A DNA stretch of 39,240 nucleotides from Victivallis vadensis (GTDB lineage: Bacteria > Verrucomicrobiota > Kiritimatiellia > UBA8416 > CAMCYG01). Under the pieces are notes generated by a model. It was given only the letters and a program-made list of their open reading frames with translations, was not told where the DNA came from and did not search any database. Shown here piece by piece: positions 17,228 to 26,366 of the stretch; the stretch's first letter is position 1; every line of letters begins with the position of its first letter. The translations under genes were made by a program, and so were the position numbers. The stretch is from positions 1 to 39,240 of the forward strand of contig CAMCYG010000008.1 of the NCBI GenBank assembly GCA_945883775.1, written 5' to 3'.

Positions 17228-18684
17228 TGGTATTCAGTTCTCATATATTCATCTTCTACTTTCTGCCTCTGGCGCTCATTCTGTATTTTGCCGCTCCGCG
17301 CCGGTTCAGGAATCTGCTTCTCGTCCTTGTGAGCTATGTGTTCTACGGGTGGGCAAATGCAGCGTTTGTCCTTGTCCTGCTGCTTTCCACCGTCATCGAT
17401 TACCTTGTCGGCATCGCACTTGTCGCCGGCTGTCCAAGCGATATACCAGGCCAGCTCCCGCAGTTGGAGCCTGGGACTCCCCGCACGCGCGGCCAGAGAA
17501 TAATGATCATCGTTAGCATTGCGGCCAATCTGTCTCTTCTTGGCTTCTTCAAATATTTCAACTTCTTCATTGATAACGTCTCTGCGGCTCTGCAGGCGAT
17601 GGGGCTGTCGGATGCATTGGTTGGTGGAATGATACGGGTGACGCTTCCTCTTGGAATCAGCTTTTACACATTCCAGTCCATGAGTTATACAATCGATGTT
17701 TACAGGGGTTATGCCCGGCCGCTCCGCAACTTCATTGACTTCGCCTGCTTCGTTTCAATGTTCCCCCAGCTTGTTGCCGGGCCCATCATCAGGTTCAAGG
17801 AGGTGTCGGAGCAGCTCGTGAACAGGGTGGTTACACTGCCTGGTTTCTCACGCGGAATAGCTTTTCTAACCGTTGGTCTTGCGAAGAAGGTCCTTCTGGC
17901 AAATCCATGCGGGAAGGTGGCCGACACCGTATTCGGGGCATCGTCGTCGACTTGCATAGATGCGTGGTACGGAGCTGTGGCATATGCTTTCCAGATATAT
18001 TTCGATTTCAGCGCATACTCGGATATGGCTGTAGGGCTTGGTTTGATGATGGGCTTCGTTTTTGCCAAAAACTTCGACAGCCCTTATAGCTCGAAATCCA
18101 TTACTGAGTTCTGGCGCAGATGGCATATATCGCTGTCAACCTGGCTGAAGGATTATCTTTACATCCCGTTGGGCGGAAACCGTATTTCGCCGCTGCGCAC
18201 ATATTTCAATCTTATGGCTGTAATGCTGATTGGCGGTTTTTGGCACGGCGCCGCGTGGAACTTCATTGCCTGGGGGGCCATGCATGGCACTCTGCTGTGC
18301 GCCGAACGGCTGCACGGGAAGCAGGGTTTCCTCAGCAATCTGCCTGATTTTATGAAAATAACCGGGACATTTGTGATGGTGCTTATAACCTGGGTGTTTT
18401 TCAGGGCCGACAGTCTTTCCTCGGCGCTTGAGTATCTGGGCAGGATGTTCCTCGGTGCCGGGGCTGGAAGCGCTGACGGTATTGTCACGGCATTGATTTA
18501 CAGGCCGTATTATTTGATTGCGATGATAGCCGGGGCCTGGGCGACCTGGCGTGGTGCGTGTTCCTGGGAATGGACCAGAGTGCTTACTTTCCGTAAGACA
18601 GTAGCCGTCATAGTGCTCTTCGTAATATCTTTAATAGTACTCACTACGCAGGAATATAACCCGTTCATTTATTTCATATTCTGA
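17227..18684 (+). CDS. algI: MBOAT-family polysaccharide O-acyltransferase (AlgI-like)
   Basis: 485 residues, the usual length for AlgI/PatA-type MBOAT proteins, with about 11-12 membrane segments. Diagnostic stretches are LPLGISFYTFQSMSYTIDVYRG, FPQLVAGPIIRF, SITEFWRRWHISLSTWLKDYLYIPLGG and GGFWHGAAWNF, where His340 is the expected catalytic residue. The protein moves acetyl groups across the inner membrane for attachment to an exported polysaccharide by a periplasmic partner, here the AlgJ-like product of the next gene (overlap TGATG). The gene set lacks alginate synthesis genes, so the substrate is some other glycan; the symbol reflects family, not substrate. Confidence 0.93.
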   Translation: MVFSSHIFIFYFLPLALILYFAAPRRFRNLLLVLVSYVFYGWANAAFVLVLLLSTVIDYLVGIALVAGCPSDIPGQLPQLEPGTPRTRGQRIMIIVSIAANLSLLGFFKYFNFFIDNVSAALQAMGLSDALVGGMIRVTLPLGISFYTFQSMSYTIDVYRGYARPLRNFIDFACFVSMFPQLVAGPIIRFKEVSEQLVNRVVTLPGFSRGIAFLTVGLAKKVLLANPCGKVADTVFGASSSTCIDAWYGAVAYAFQIYFDFSAYSDMAVGLGLMMGFVFAKNFDSPYSSKSITEFWRRWHISLSTWLKDYLYIPLGGNRISPLRTYFNLMAVMLIGGFWHGAAWNFIAWGAMHGTLLCAERLHGKQGFLSNLPDFMKITGTFVMVLITWVFFRADSLSSALEYLGRMFLGAGAGSADGIVTALIYRPYYLIAMIAGAWATWRGACSWEWTRVLTFRKTVAVIVLFVISLIVLTTQEYNPFIYFIF

Positions 18685-20024
18685 TGAAGACTTTCGGACA
18701 AGATATCAGCAGGGAAGAAGCCGCACGGCAGGATGTGGAGGCGACGCGTATTTCGCGTGTTTCAGCTTGGGCTCTTGTCGTGTTCTTTGCTTTGATCATA
18801 ACGGCAATCCCTGTGGCTCAATGTCTGATTGATATCGCGGAGCATATGTCGGACAGGAGAGCAACGATGCTTCCTGACAGCCTGAGGATAGGGGAATGCA
18901 TACAGGAAGCCTGCACGGAAATGCACGCGGCAGATGTTGCATCGTTAGCGGACAGGGCTTTCCTGTTCAACAGGCTGTTGAACAGAAATATCAGGAAATA
19001 TGAGAGCGGACTGGAGGAGTCCTCGTTCTTGTCTGAGCTGTTGATCCCGCCGGCCCAGTTTGTGTTCAGCAGGGTGCTCAGGACCGGAAACGAGAAGGTG
19101 TATACAGGCCGGCGCGGCTGGCTGTACTACCGGGACGACGTGGATTATGTTACAGGGCGGGGTTTCATGGAGCCCTCGGTTCAGAAAATGAGGCGGAATT
19201 CCGACGGAGGAATGCCAGAGGCTGTTGAGCCTGATCCTTTCCCGGCGATCATCGAGTTTAGGGATTTTCTTCGGGCGCGCGGCATAGACCTTCTGCTCCT
19301 TCCTGTTCCGGTCAAGCCTTCTGTTCATCCTGAATACCTGGGCCGCAAAGCTGAAAAGACGGGGCAGATCCCCAATAACAGTTCATTCGAACAGTTCCTG
19401 GAGCGTGCAAAAGCCCAGGGAGTTGAGTGTGTACCATTGCATGGCTTAATGGCGTCATTGAAGAGGAAGTCAGACGCGCCGCTTTATCTTAAGACAGATA
19501 CACATTGGAGTCCGGAAACGATGACTGCTGTGGCGAAGCATGTTGCCGGAGTGATAAAGGGCAGATGCGGTCCTGCGGAAGCAGGGCGGTATTCCGTGGC
19601 GAAGGCCGAAGTGTATAATCAGGGCGATACCGCAAGGATGCATAATATGCCTGCCTGGGCGCTCAAGGAGGAGAAGGAAATGGCGGTGGTTGATATCGTG
19701 CTTTCCTCTGACGGCAGATCTGTCTGGCGGTCTGATCGGAATTCACCCGTCCTGGTCCTTGGCGATAGTTTTGCCAATATATACTCGATGCCGTCACTTG
19801 GCTGGGGGAAAAGCGCTGGACTGACAGAGCATATCAGCCTTCATCTCGGTCTGCCCGTGGACCGGATCCTGAGAAATGACGACGGTGCCTTTGCCTCCCG
19901 AGAAATGCTGTGGACTGAGCTGAAAGCTGATAAAGACCGGTTGAAGAGCACCAGGATCGTCATTTGGGAGTTCTCTGAACGGGAACTTATGAATGGGAAC
20001 TGGAAGAGATTAATGCTTAAATGA
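18684..20024 (+). CDS. AlgJ/AlgX-like SGNH acetyltransferase
   Basis: 446 residues. One N-terminal membrane anchor (about 28-50) and a large periplasmic domain. Catalytic elements of the AlgJ/AlgX group are present: DTHW with Asp272 and His274 (dyad) and GDSF with Ser362 as nucleophile. It should take the acetyl group delivered by the MBOAT protein and place it on the polysaccharide. It overlaps the upstream gene (TGATG) and has no independent ribosome site, indicating translational coupling. The three-gene unit (propeller lipoprotein, MBOAT, SGNH) is a compact O-acetylation module. Confidence 0.9.
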   Translation: MKTFGQDISREEAARQDVEATRISRVSAWALVVFFALIITAIPVAQCLIDIAEHMSDRRATMLPDSLRIGECIQEACTEMHAADVASLADRAFLFNRLLNRNIRKYESGLEESSFLSELLIPPAQFVFSRVLRTGNEKVYTGRRGWLYYRDDVDYVTGRGFMEPSVQKMRRNSDGGMPEAVEPDPFPAIIEFRDFLRARGIDLLLLPVPVKPSVHPEYLGRKAEKTGQIPNNSSFEQFLERAKAQGVECVPLHGLMASLKRKSDAPLYLKTDTHWSPETMTAVAKHVAGVIKGRCGPAEAGRYSVAKAEVYNQGDTARMHNMPAWALKEEKEMAVVDIVLSSDGRSVWRSDRNSPVLVLGDSFANIYSMPSLGWGKSAGLTEHISLHLGLPVDRILRNDDGAFASREMLWTELKADKDRLKSTRIVIWEFSERELMNGNWKRLMLK

Positions 20025-20030
20025 TAAATC

Positions 20031-21005
20031 ATGACGATGATGAGCATACTTATAACAAGTTCTGCGATTGCGATAGTGGTTTCATTCATGTGCTCGTTGG
20101 CCGAAGCACTGCTTCTCAGTCTCAACCCTTTAACCCTAAACCGACTGCAGGCTAAAAGCCCGCGTTCTGCGGAAGCATGGCGGCGGATGAAAAAGAATGT
20201 TGCCAGGCCTATAACTGCCATTTTGGTGCTGAACACGGTGGCGCATACCGGCGGAGCAATAGTGGCAGGCGGCGCATTTGCTGAAGTTTACGGTGAGCAT
20301 AACATATGGATATTCTCAGTGCTTTTTACGGTTGTAGTTCTTTTCGGAACAGAGATATTGCCAAAAATCATAGGGGTGACTTTCCGTAATCAACTGGCAC
20401 CTGTTGCAGGCCCGATACTTGATGGAATCACGACCATCATGACTCCATTCATAAAGATGAGCGAGTTCATGTTTAGGCGGTTGACCGCGGAAGGCGAGTC
20501 GGATCAGATAACGACTGCTGATCTGATCACTCTTGCAACGCTTGCCCGATCCGGCAAGGCAATAAACCTCAGCCAGGAGAACATTATCATAAATGCTGTC
20601 AGGTTGAGCCACACATTGATCGTGCGTGCAATGATACCGCCGGAGAAGATCAAGTTTGTAAGCAAAGGCGATACGCCTGAGACGGTGCTGGCGCTTGCAA
20701 GGGAAAGTGGGCATTCCCGTTTTCCTGTCAGCTCCTCTCGTGACGCAAGGGATATAAATGCTTTTATAACAATAAAGAAGGCGCTTTCTGCCTCAGGTGA
20801 GCATATCGCCGATCTTATGCTGCATGCCGCGCCGATCCACAGCGTCAAGCAGAGCGACACTCTTATGGCAGCTCTTCAGACGATGCTAGAGCGCAAGGAG
20901 CATCTGCTGTCCGTCGTTGATGAGCAAGGTCGCTGTGTCGGCATAGTCACACTGGAAGATATTGCCGGCGAACTTCTCAGCGCGGATATCGAAGACTTCC
21001 GGTGA
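20031..21005 (+). CDS. DUF21/CNNM membrane protein with CBS pair
   Basis: 324 residues. The N-terminal DUF21 (CNNM) domain has about four hydrophobic segments (near 5-28, 62-85, 90-112, 122-140), followed by a paired CBS domain (about 180-320, ending VVDEQGRCVGIVTLEDIAGELL). The C-terminal CorC/HlyC ion-binding domain of longer relatives is absent. Relatives handle Mg2+ or Na+ flux, or were misnamed hemolysins. It starts 6 bases after the AlgJ-like gene with no clear ribosome site. Ion specificity is not visible; the CBS pair suggests regulation by an adenine nucleotide or ionic strength (inference). Confidence 0.88.
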   Translation: MTMMSILITSSAIAIVVSFMCSLAEALLLSLNPLTLNRLQAKSPRSAEAWRRMKKNVARPITAILVLNTVAHTGGAIVAGGAFAEVYGEHNIWIFSVLFTVVVLFGTEILPKIIGVTFRNQLAPVAGPILDGITTIMTPFIKMSEFMFRRLTAEGESDQITTADLITLATLARSGKAINLSQENIIINAVRLSHTLIVRAMIPPEKIKFVSKGDTPETVLALARESGHSRFPVSSSRDARDINAFITIKKALSASGEHIADLMLHAAPIHSVKQSDTLMAALQTMLERKEHLLSVVDEQGRCVGIVTLEDIAGELLSADIEDFR

Positions 21006-21058
21006 TAAATTTCTCTGTTCGTGCTTTCTGAAAATCATAAGTATTTCTCCTGTTGCTG

Positions 21059-21087
21059 TTGACTAATCGTGTTATGTGAACTATTTT
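21059..21087 (+). promoter_or_regulatory. Promoter upstream of the small 3-helix membrane protein
   Basis: TTGACT (21059-21064), 17-base spacer, TATTTT (21082-21087). A 6-bp inverted repeat ATTACA-N7-TGTAAT (21150-21168) lies in the leader just before the ribosome site GGAGG (21170-21174). Confidence 0.45.
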
Positions 21088-21179
21088 GCACTTATCAAAG
21101 GGTGCTTGGCTCTGTATGAGCCTTGCAGGCAACTAATGGTCGGGCCGCCATTACACAATTAATGTAATTGGAGGTCGCC

Positions 21180-21485
21180 ATGGAAAAGTCCGGAAGTTCC
21201 GGTTTGATAGGGTTTGTTGTAAGATTGATGTGGATGGCTGTGGTTCCGTTCTCGATATTCATAGTCGGAATCCGGCTTATTGAGCAGACAAGCCCTGATG
21301 CGATATCGATGGCCATATTCTGGCTTCTTGTGTCATTAGCTGCGATAACCCGCCTTGTCGATGTTGCCGTCTGCCATGGGGAGACTGTCTTTGGCGAAAA
21401 AGCGACTATGACCCACGTCGCCAGATATGCGGTCACATTGATTGTCCTGTCTGCATCATTCTTTGCTGTATCATTCATATTCTGA
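21180..21485 (+). CDS. Small three-helix membrane protein
   Basis: 101 residues, start ATG 21180 with GGAGG 5 bases upstream. Three hydrophobic segments are visible: about 9-33, 42-62 and 80-101, with the short loop VCHGETVFGEKATMTHV between the last two. No known motif. It is preceded by its own promoter and stands alone about 210 bases upstream of the sensor-linked trehalose-6-phosphate synthase gene. It could act with that system, but nothing in the sequence demands it. Function unknown. Confidence 0.75.
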   Translation: MEKSGSSGLIGFVVRLMWMAVVPFSIFIVGIRLIEQTSPDAISMAIFWLLVSLAAITRLVDVAVCHGETVFGEKATMTHVARYAVTLIVLSASFFAVSFIF

Positions 21486-21698
21486 TGTCCCATACAAGAT
21501 TCTGTTTAAGACGGCGTCAACCATATGGGTGGGATTATAATGCGATTAGCTGAGCGCATGACGGGTCACGGGTATTCATGAATCTTAGAAAAGTCTGCGG
21601 GTTAATCCTTTAGCTTTGAAGGCAACTGATACTAGGTATGTAGTGGTTTATATTAAAGTAAGGCATGCGGAAATCCTGATGCTTTGCCGGGGAGGTTT

Positions 21699-23939
21699 AT
21701 GAAGAGATTATTGCTGCTTATATTGCCGGTGTTGATGATTGTTTCTATAGCATTTACCGTGCAGGGTGTCGTGCAGATCCGGAGCGAGCAGCGGAGGCTG
21801 GTAGATGAGGTAAGGAGGAAAGCCGTTGCTGTAAATGAAACGCTGGAGCTCTCCGCCAAGCAGATCCTACTGCAGAATGACACGAAGAGCGCTGCCCGTC
21901 TTGTGGAGATATTTCAGAAGAGGGAACGGCTGCAGGGCTGTGTGATCTACAATAAAGAAGGCAAGGTCCTTGCTGTTACCGAACGAATAGCAGCCTGGGC
22001 TGGCGAAGAGAAGGCTTATATCAAGGAAGCTTTTATAAAGAAAGCGCCCAGAGGGGCCATGGAGCAGTTCGGGACATACTCAGCTTATAGCCACATTCTG
22101 CCAATCAAGGACGATGAAGGTGATATGTTGGGCGTCACAGAAGTTGTGTATGACACTTCCTATATGCTTGTTTCCCTTAATGAAGGATGGAAAAGGCTGA
22201 GCATTACCCTGATCACGCTTCTGGTGGTCATCGTCCTTATCATGTTCCTGATACAGAGACAGATATTCACTCTGCCGGTAATCAGGCTAACTGAATGGTT
22301 CAAGAACTTTCAGCGTGGGGAAATCGACATATCGCATGCGCTCAGAGAATCAGATGAACTTGGGAAGTTGGCGAGTGAAGTTGAGCAAGTTGCGCTTAGC
22401 CTCAGGGTTGCGCGTAAGGCTTTCTCTGAGAAGGCTACTGAACGTGTTGAAAAAGACGAGTTGTGGACGGAGGCAAAACTCAGGGATACTGTACAGGCCA
22501 GGCTTGGAGAGAACTCCCTGTTCATAGTCTCAAATCGTGAGCCATATATGCACATCAAGAAGGAAGATGGTGTTAAACCGATATGTATCAGGCCTGCCGG
22601 AGGTGTTGTGACGGCGCTTGATCCCATTATGCGTGCATGCGGAGGGATGTGGGTAGGGCACGGTTCGGGAAACGCAGACCGCCAGTTTGTGAATTCAAAG
22701 GACAAGCTGGGTGTTCCGCCTGAGGATGACAGATATATACTTAAACGTGTGTGGCTGACCAAGGAAGAGGAGGAGGGTTATTATTACGGATTTGCCAACG
22801 AGGGTCTGTGGCCGCTCTGCCATATAACGCATACGCGACCAGTATTTCGTGAGACCGACTGGCAGGACTACAAAAAGGTTAACCAGAAATTTGCCGACAG
22901 TGTCCTCGCGGAACTACCAGCCACAAAGCCGTTTATTTTTGTTCAGGACTATCATTTCACTCTTATCGCCAAGATGATCAAGGAAAAGAGGCCTGATGCT
23001 TCAATTGCTCTTTTCTGGCATATTCCATGGCCCAATCCGGAAGTCTTCTCAACATGTCCCTATCAGGAGCAGATACTTGAAGGCATGCTTGCCTGTGACC
23101 TGATAGGTTTTCATATCCAGATGCACTGCAATAACTTCCTGGATACTGCCAACAGGCTTCTGGAATCGCGTGTGGATACGGAATCCTTCAAAGTCATACG
23201 CTTTGGTAAAGAGACATCCATCAAGGCATTCCCGATAAGTGTTGATGATAATGTCGAGATGCCTATCGCGTTTGACGAGTCTGCGAGAATTCAGGAAATT
23301 CGTAATGAACTGGGGCTTAAGGATGTGATAGTTGCCATTGGTGTAGACAGACTTGATTATACCAAAGGTATAACCGAGCGCATTATGGCCGTGGACAGGT
23401 TTTTTGAGAAGTATCCCGAATACAGGAATAAATTTACATTTGTTCAGCTTGCGGCTCCCAGCAGGACTCACATCAAGCGGTATCATGATTTTGCAGGAGA
23501 GGTGGATGAGCTTGTGGAGAAGACCAACTGGAAACATTCTGATGGGAGCTGGAAGCCGGTAATTTATCTTAAGCGCCACTTCTCGCAGGAAGAAATCCTT
23601 CCGTATTATCTCATGGCGGATATCTGTATAGTAAGCTCGCTGCATGACGGCATGAATCTTGTTGCCAAAGAATATATTGCTGCGAAAAGCGAACCGGCAG
23701 GTGTTTTGATTCTAAGTCGGTTTACGGGTGCGGCAAAAGAGCTTACCCAGGCCGTGCTTATCAATCCGTATGCAACCGAAGAATTTGCCGACAGTATCAA
23801 GGTAGCACTTGACATGCCCGACAGTGAAAAGAGGGCTCGTCTGGCCAGCATGAAGAATACGATCAAAGCGAATAACATTTATAAATGGGCAGGTAATATT
23901 ATTACCGAATTGACCGCGATAAGGGGAAAGGACGCGTAA
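21699..23939 (+). CDS. otsA: Membrane-anchored sensor-HAMP trehalose-6-phosphate synthase
   Basis: 746 residues, about 270 more than ordinary OtsA. TM1 is at about 4-23, an extracytoplasmic sensor-like region at 24-166, TM2 at 167-187 and a HAMP linker at about 188-240 (LPVIRL...GEIDIS...ESDELGKLASEV). The GT20 catalytic domain runs from about 273 to 736. Catalytic features are SNR at 278-280, the glycine-rich loop AGGVVTAL at 300-307, QDYH at 416-419, WHIPWPN from 440, GVDRLDYTKG at 548-557 (Arg551, Lys556) and HDGMNLVAKEY at 649-659. All active-site elements appear intact. It makes trehalose 6-phosphate from UDP- or other NDP-glucose and glucose 6-phosphate. Start ATG 21699 follows GGGGAGG. 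The layout suggests enzyme output controlled by an external or membrane signal such as osmolarity. Followed 37 bases later by otsB. Confidence 0.92.
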   Translation: MKRLLLLILPVLMIVSIAFTVQGVVQIRSEQRRLVDEVRRKAVAVNETLELSAKQILLQNDTKSAARLVEIFQKRERLQGCVIYNKEGKVLAVTERIAAWAGEEKAYIKEAFIKKAPRGAMEQFGTYSAYSHILPIKDDEGDMLGVTEVVYDTSYMLVSLNEGWKRLSITLITLLVVIVLIMFLIQRQIFTLPVIRLTEWFKNFQRGEIDISHALRESDELGKLASEVEQVALSLRVARKAFSEKATERVEKDELWTEAKLRDTVQARLGENSLFIVSNREPYMHIKKEDGVKPICIRPAGGVVTALDPIMRACGGMWVGHGSGNADRQFVNSKDKLGVPPEDDRYILKRVWLTKEEEEGYYYGFANEGLWPLCHITHTRPVFRETDWQDYKKVNQKFADSVLAELPATKPFIFVQDYHFTLIAKMIKEKRPDASIALFWHIPWPNPEVFSTCPYQEQILEGMLACDLIGFHIQMHCNNFLDTANRLLESRVDTESFKVIRFGKETSIKAFPISVDDNVEMPIAFDESARIQEIRNELGLKDVIVAIGVDRLDYTKGITERIMAVDRFFEKYPEYRNKFTFVQLAAPSRTHIKRYHDFAGEVDELVEKTNWKHSDGSWKPVIYLKRHFSQEEILPYYLMADICIVSSLHDGMNLVAKEYIAAKSEPAGVLILSRFTGAAKELTQAVLINPYATEEFADSIKVALDMPDSEKRARLASMKNTIKANNIYKWAGNIITELTAIRGKDA

Positions 23940-23976
23940 ATGAACTCTTGGAGCTTATAATGACAGGCGCTGGTTG

Positions 23977-24858
23977 ATGAAACATGCGCTAAGAGAATGG
24001 GCAGGGATAAGGAAGGTTCTGCGAAGGAGAACGATTCTTCTTTTCTTGGACTTCGATGGAACGCTTGCTCCAATAGTATCCATTCCCGCAAAGGCATGTC
24101 TCCCTCCTGGTGCACGCGAATTACTGAAGAGGTTGAGTCTTCAGTCGGAGATTCGGCTGATTGTTATAAGCGGCAGGGATATCGATGATGTCAGAAAGCG
24201 TGTGGCGGTGCCAGGCGCCGTATATGTTGGAAGCCATGGCTGCAGGATCTCCGGTCATGAAATAAATTGGGACCATGTTTTTCCTGTAGCATACAGGAGC
24301 AAGCTGCGGAGGCTGTTTAGAGAAGTGTCAGTGGCTATGAAGGATATATGTGGTGTACATATAGAGAGTAAGGATCTTTCTGTTGCGGTACATTACAGGA
24401 ATGTGAGAAATCGCGACCTGCCGGTCTTTTTTGACAGAATGGAGAGAATCTCTGCACCGTATATAGCGTCTTCATGTATCAAGAAAACAGAGGGAAAGAA
24501 GGTCGTTGAATTCTGTATGGCGACGACCTGGAACAAGGGCCGGGCGGTGAAGTGGCTTTTGCGCAGTATGAAGGGGGCAAAATGTCCTGCACCATGCATG
24601 CCTTTATACATCGGCGATGATAAAACTGATGAACACGCTTTTGAGGCTCTGAAGGGCAAGGGAGTCTCCATACATGTTGGAACCGGGAAGCAGACCGCTG
24701 CCGGCTACAGGCTAAAAAATACGGCCGAAGTCCTAGCGTTTCTGTGGAACATATATACATTTGGATTGGCAGATCTCCCGTTAGTAGGGCCAAAGCAAGT
24801 GCATGGTTGCATTCAGGGGCTATCCACGAATCGAACTTGGCCAGTTCTGTATCCATAA
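23977..24858 (+). CDS. otsB: Trehalose-6-phosphate phosphatase
   Basis: 293 residues of the HAD family. Motif I is DFDGTLAPI (first Asp is the nucleophile), motif II VISGRD, motif III around the Lys in EGKKVVEF, and motif IV LYIGDDKTDEHAF. It removes phosphate from trehalose 6-phosphate, the product of the upstream enzyme. The start was taken at ATG 23977 (TTG at 23974 is just before it). A perfect TATAAT at 23956-23961 could be an internal -10. The last 25 or so residues (after FLWNIYTF) extend beyond the usual end and run into sequence just before nhaD, as if the natural stop was lost at a junction. Confidence 0.92.
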   Translation: MKHALREWAGIRKVLRRRTILLFLDFDGTLAPIVSIPAKACLPPGARELLKRLSLQSEIRLIVISGRDIDDVRKRVAVPGAVYVGSHGCRISGHEINWDHVFPVAYRSKLRRLFREVSVAMKDICGVHIESKDLSVAVHYRNVRNRDLPVFFDRMERISAPYIASSCIKKTEGKKVVEFCMATTWNKGRAVKWLLRSMKGAKCPAPCMPLYIGDDKTDEHAFEALKGKGVSIHVGTGKQTAAGYRLKNTAEVLAFLWNIYTFGLADLPLVGPKQVHGCIQGLSTNRTWPVLYP

Positions 24859-24877
24859 TATGAAAAAGGAAAACATC

Positions 24878-26287
24878 ATGAAAAAGAAATTCTATATGAC
24901 TTTAGTTGCACTCTTTTCAGTTCAATCAGTTTTTGCTTCGGGAGGTGGAGGTGATATTCAGGATCTGACACGAAGCGGCATGGGGATCTTTGCCCTAGTG
25001 CTGTTCATTATGGCTTATGCCTTGGTGATCATGGAGGAAAAGCTCCTCCTTCGCAAAAGCAAGCCGGTAATCGTCGCCGCCGGGATAATCTGGGTGCTGG
25101 TGGCTCTCTCCTATCAGGCGCTCGGCAAGCCGGACCATGCCCATGCAGCCATACTTCACAACCTGACCGAATACGCGCAACTTTTCCTCTTCCTGTTGGC
25201 GGCCATGACTTACATCAATGCTTTGGAAGAACGCAACGTGTTCAGCACACTGCGATCCTGGATGGTCAACAAGGGTTTTACCCTGCGTACGGTCTTCTGG
25301 ATGACCGGCCTGTTATCTTTTGTCATATCGCCGCTGGCAGATAATCTGACCACCGCTCTATTGATGGGGGCGGTCGCCATGGCGGTTGGGGGAAGCAACA
25401 AAAGTTTTGTGGTGGTTGCCTGCATCAACATCGTGGTCGCAGCAAACGCCGGTGGGGCGTTCTCGCCTTTTGGCGACATAACCACCCTGATGGTCTGGCA
25501 GAAGGGGAAGGTGAGCTTCTTTGAGTTCTTCGCCATCTTTATTCCGTCGGTCATAAACTGGATGATTCCGGCGGTCTGTATGAGTTTTGCGGTATCAAAG
25601 GAAAAACCGTTGGTCTGCGGTGCAGAAGTCAGCATGAAGCTCGGTGCGCGCCGCATCATGGCGCTATTTCTGTTGACCATTGCCACTGCAGTCTCGTTCC
25701 ACAACTTCCTGCATCTGCCGCCGGCGGTGGGAATGATGCTCGGACTGGGATATCTTGCCTTCTTTTCCTACTACCTGAAAAAGGTAGAAGGACGCCTGCG
25801 CAGCGGCGATAATCCTCTGGACCTAACCGGTCACAATCACTCCACCTTCGATCTGTTCAGGAAAATTGCCAAGGCCGAGTGGGATACATTGTTGTTTTTC
25901 TACGGTGTAATCCTTTGCGTTGGAGGTCTGGGTCAGTTCGGTTATCTGGCCGTGGTGTCCGGATTCTTGTACGATGGTCTGGGGCATACTACCTCCAATG
26001 TACTGGTAGGTCTTCTTTCAGCGGTAATCGACAATATTCCGGTCATGTTCGCGGTGCTAACCATGGATCCGCAAATGTCTCATGGTCAATGGTTGCTGGT
26101 GACGCTCACCGCCGGTGTTGGCGGCAGCCTGTTTTCCATCGGATCTGCCGCCGGAGTGGCCCTGATGGGCTCTGCCCGCGGTGTCTACACTTTTGGAGCT
26201 CATCTGAAATGGAGTTGGGCTATTGCTTTGGGGTATGCAGTCAGCATAGTGGCACATCTGCTGCTCAACGGGCGTTATTTTCATTGA
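24878..26287 (+). CDS. nhaD: NhaD-type Na+/H+ antiporter
   Basis: 469 residues of the IT superfamily, with an N-terminal signal-like first helix (KFYMTLVALFSVQSVFA) and about 12 further hydrophobic segments. Family hallmarks are SPLADNLTTALLMGAV, NAGGAFSPFGDITTLMVW and SAVIDNIPVMFAVL, the repeated Asp/Asn-bearing helical hairpins that carry ions. It expels Na+ in exchange for protons. Start ATG 24878 has AAGGA 8 bases upstream; ATG 24860 has none. Its arginine codons are almost all CGN and isoleucine mostly ATC, unlike the AGG/ATA-rich neighbours, which suggests recent acquisition. Its position behind otsA-otsB fits a salt-stress role. Confidence 0.94.
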   Translation: MKKKFYMTLVALFSVQSVFASGGGGDIQDLTRSGMGIFALVLFIMAYALVIMEEKLLLRKSKPVIVAAGIIWVLVALSYQALGKPDHAHAAILHNLTEYAQLFLFLLAAMTYINALEERNVFSTLRSWMVNKGFTLRTVFWMTGLLSFVISPLADNLTTALLMGAVAMAVGGSNKSFVVVACINIVVAANAGGAFSPFGDITTLMVWQKGKVSFFEFFAIFIPSVINWMIPAVCMSFAVSKEKPLVCGAEVSMKLGARRIMALFLLTIATAVSFHNFLHLPPAVGMMLGLGYLAFFSYYLKKVEGRLRSGDNPLDLTGHNHSTFDLFRKIAKAEWDTLLFFYGVILCVGGLGQFGYLAVVSGFLYDGLGHTTSNVLVGLLSAVIDNIPVMFAVLTMDPQMSHGQWLLVTLTAGVGGSLFSIGSAAGVALMGSARGVYTFGAHLKWSWAIALGYAVSIVAHLLLNGRYFH

Positions 26288-26366
26288 TGTGCCGGATGTC
26301 CAAATGGATCAATTCGTGTCGCATACATGTAAACCCTGGTAGGATATGGCTTGCAGTGACAAGGAG

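Noticed and set aside
24479-24856. Minus-strand open frame opposite the end of otsB
   Set aside because: Most of it is antisense to otsB; only the first 27 codons lie in the junction and there is no ribosome site. Kept only as a remark in the nhaD finding.
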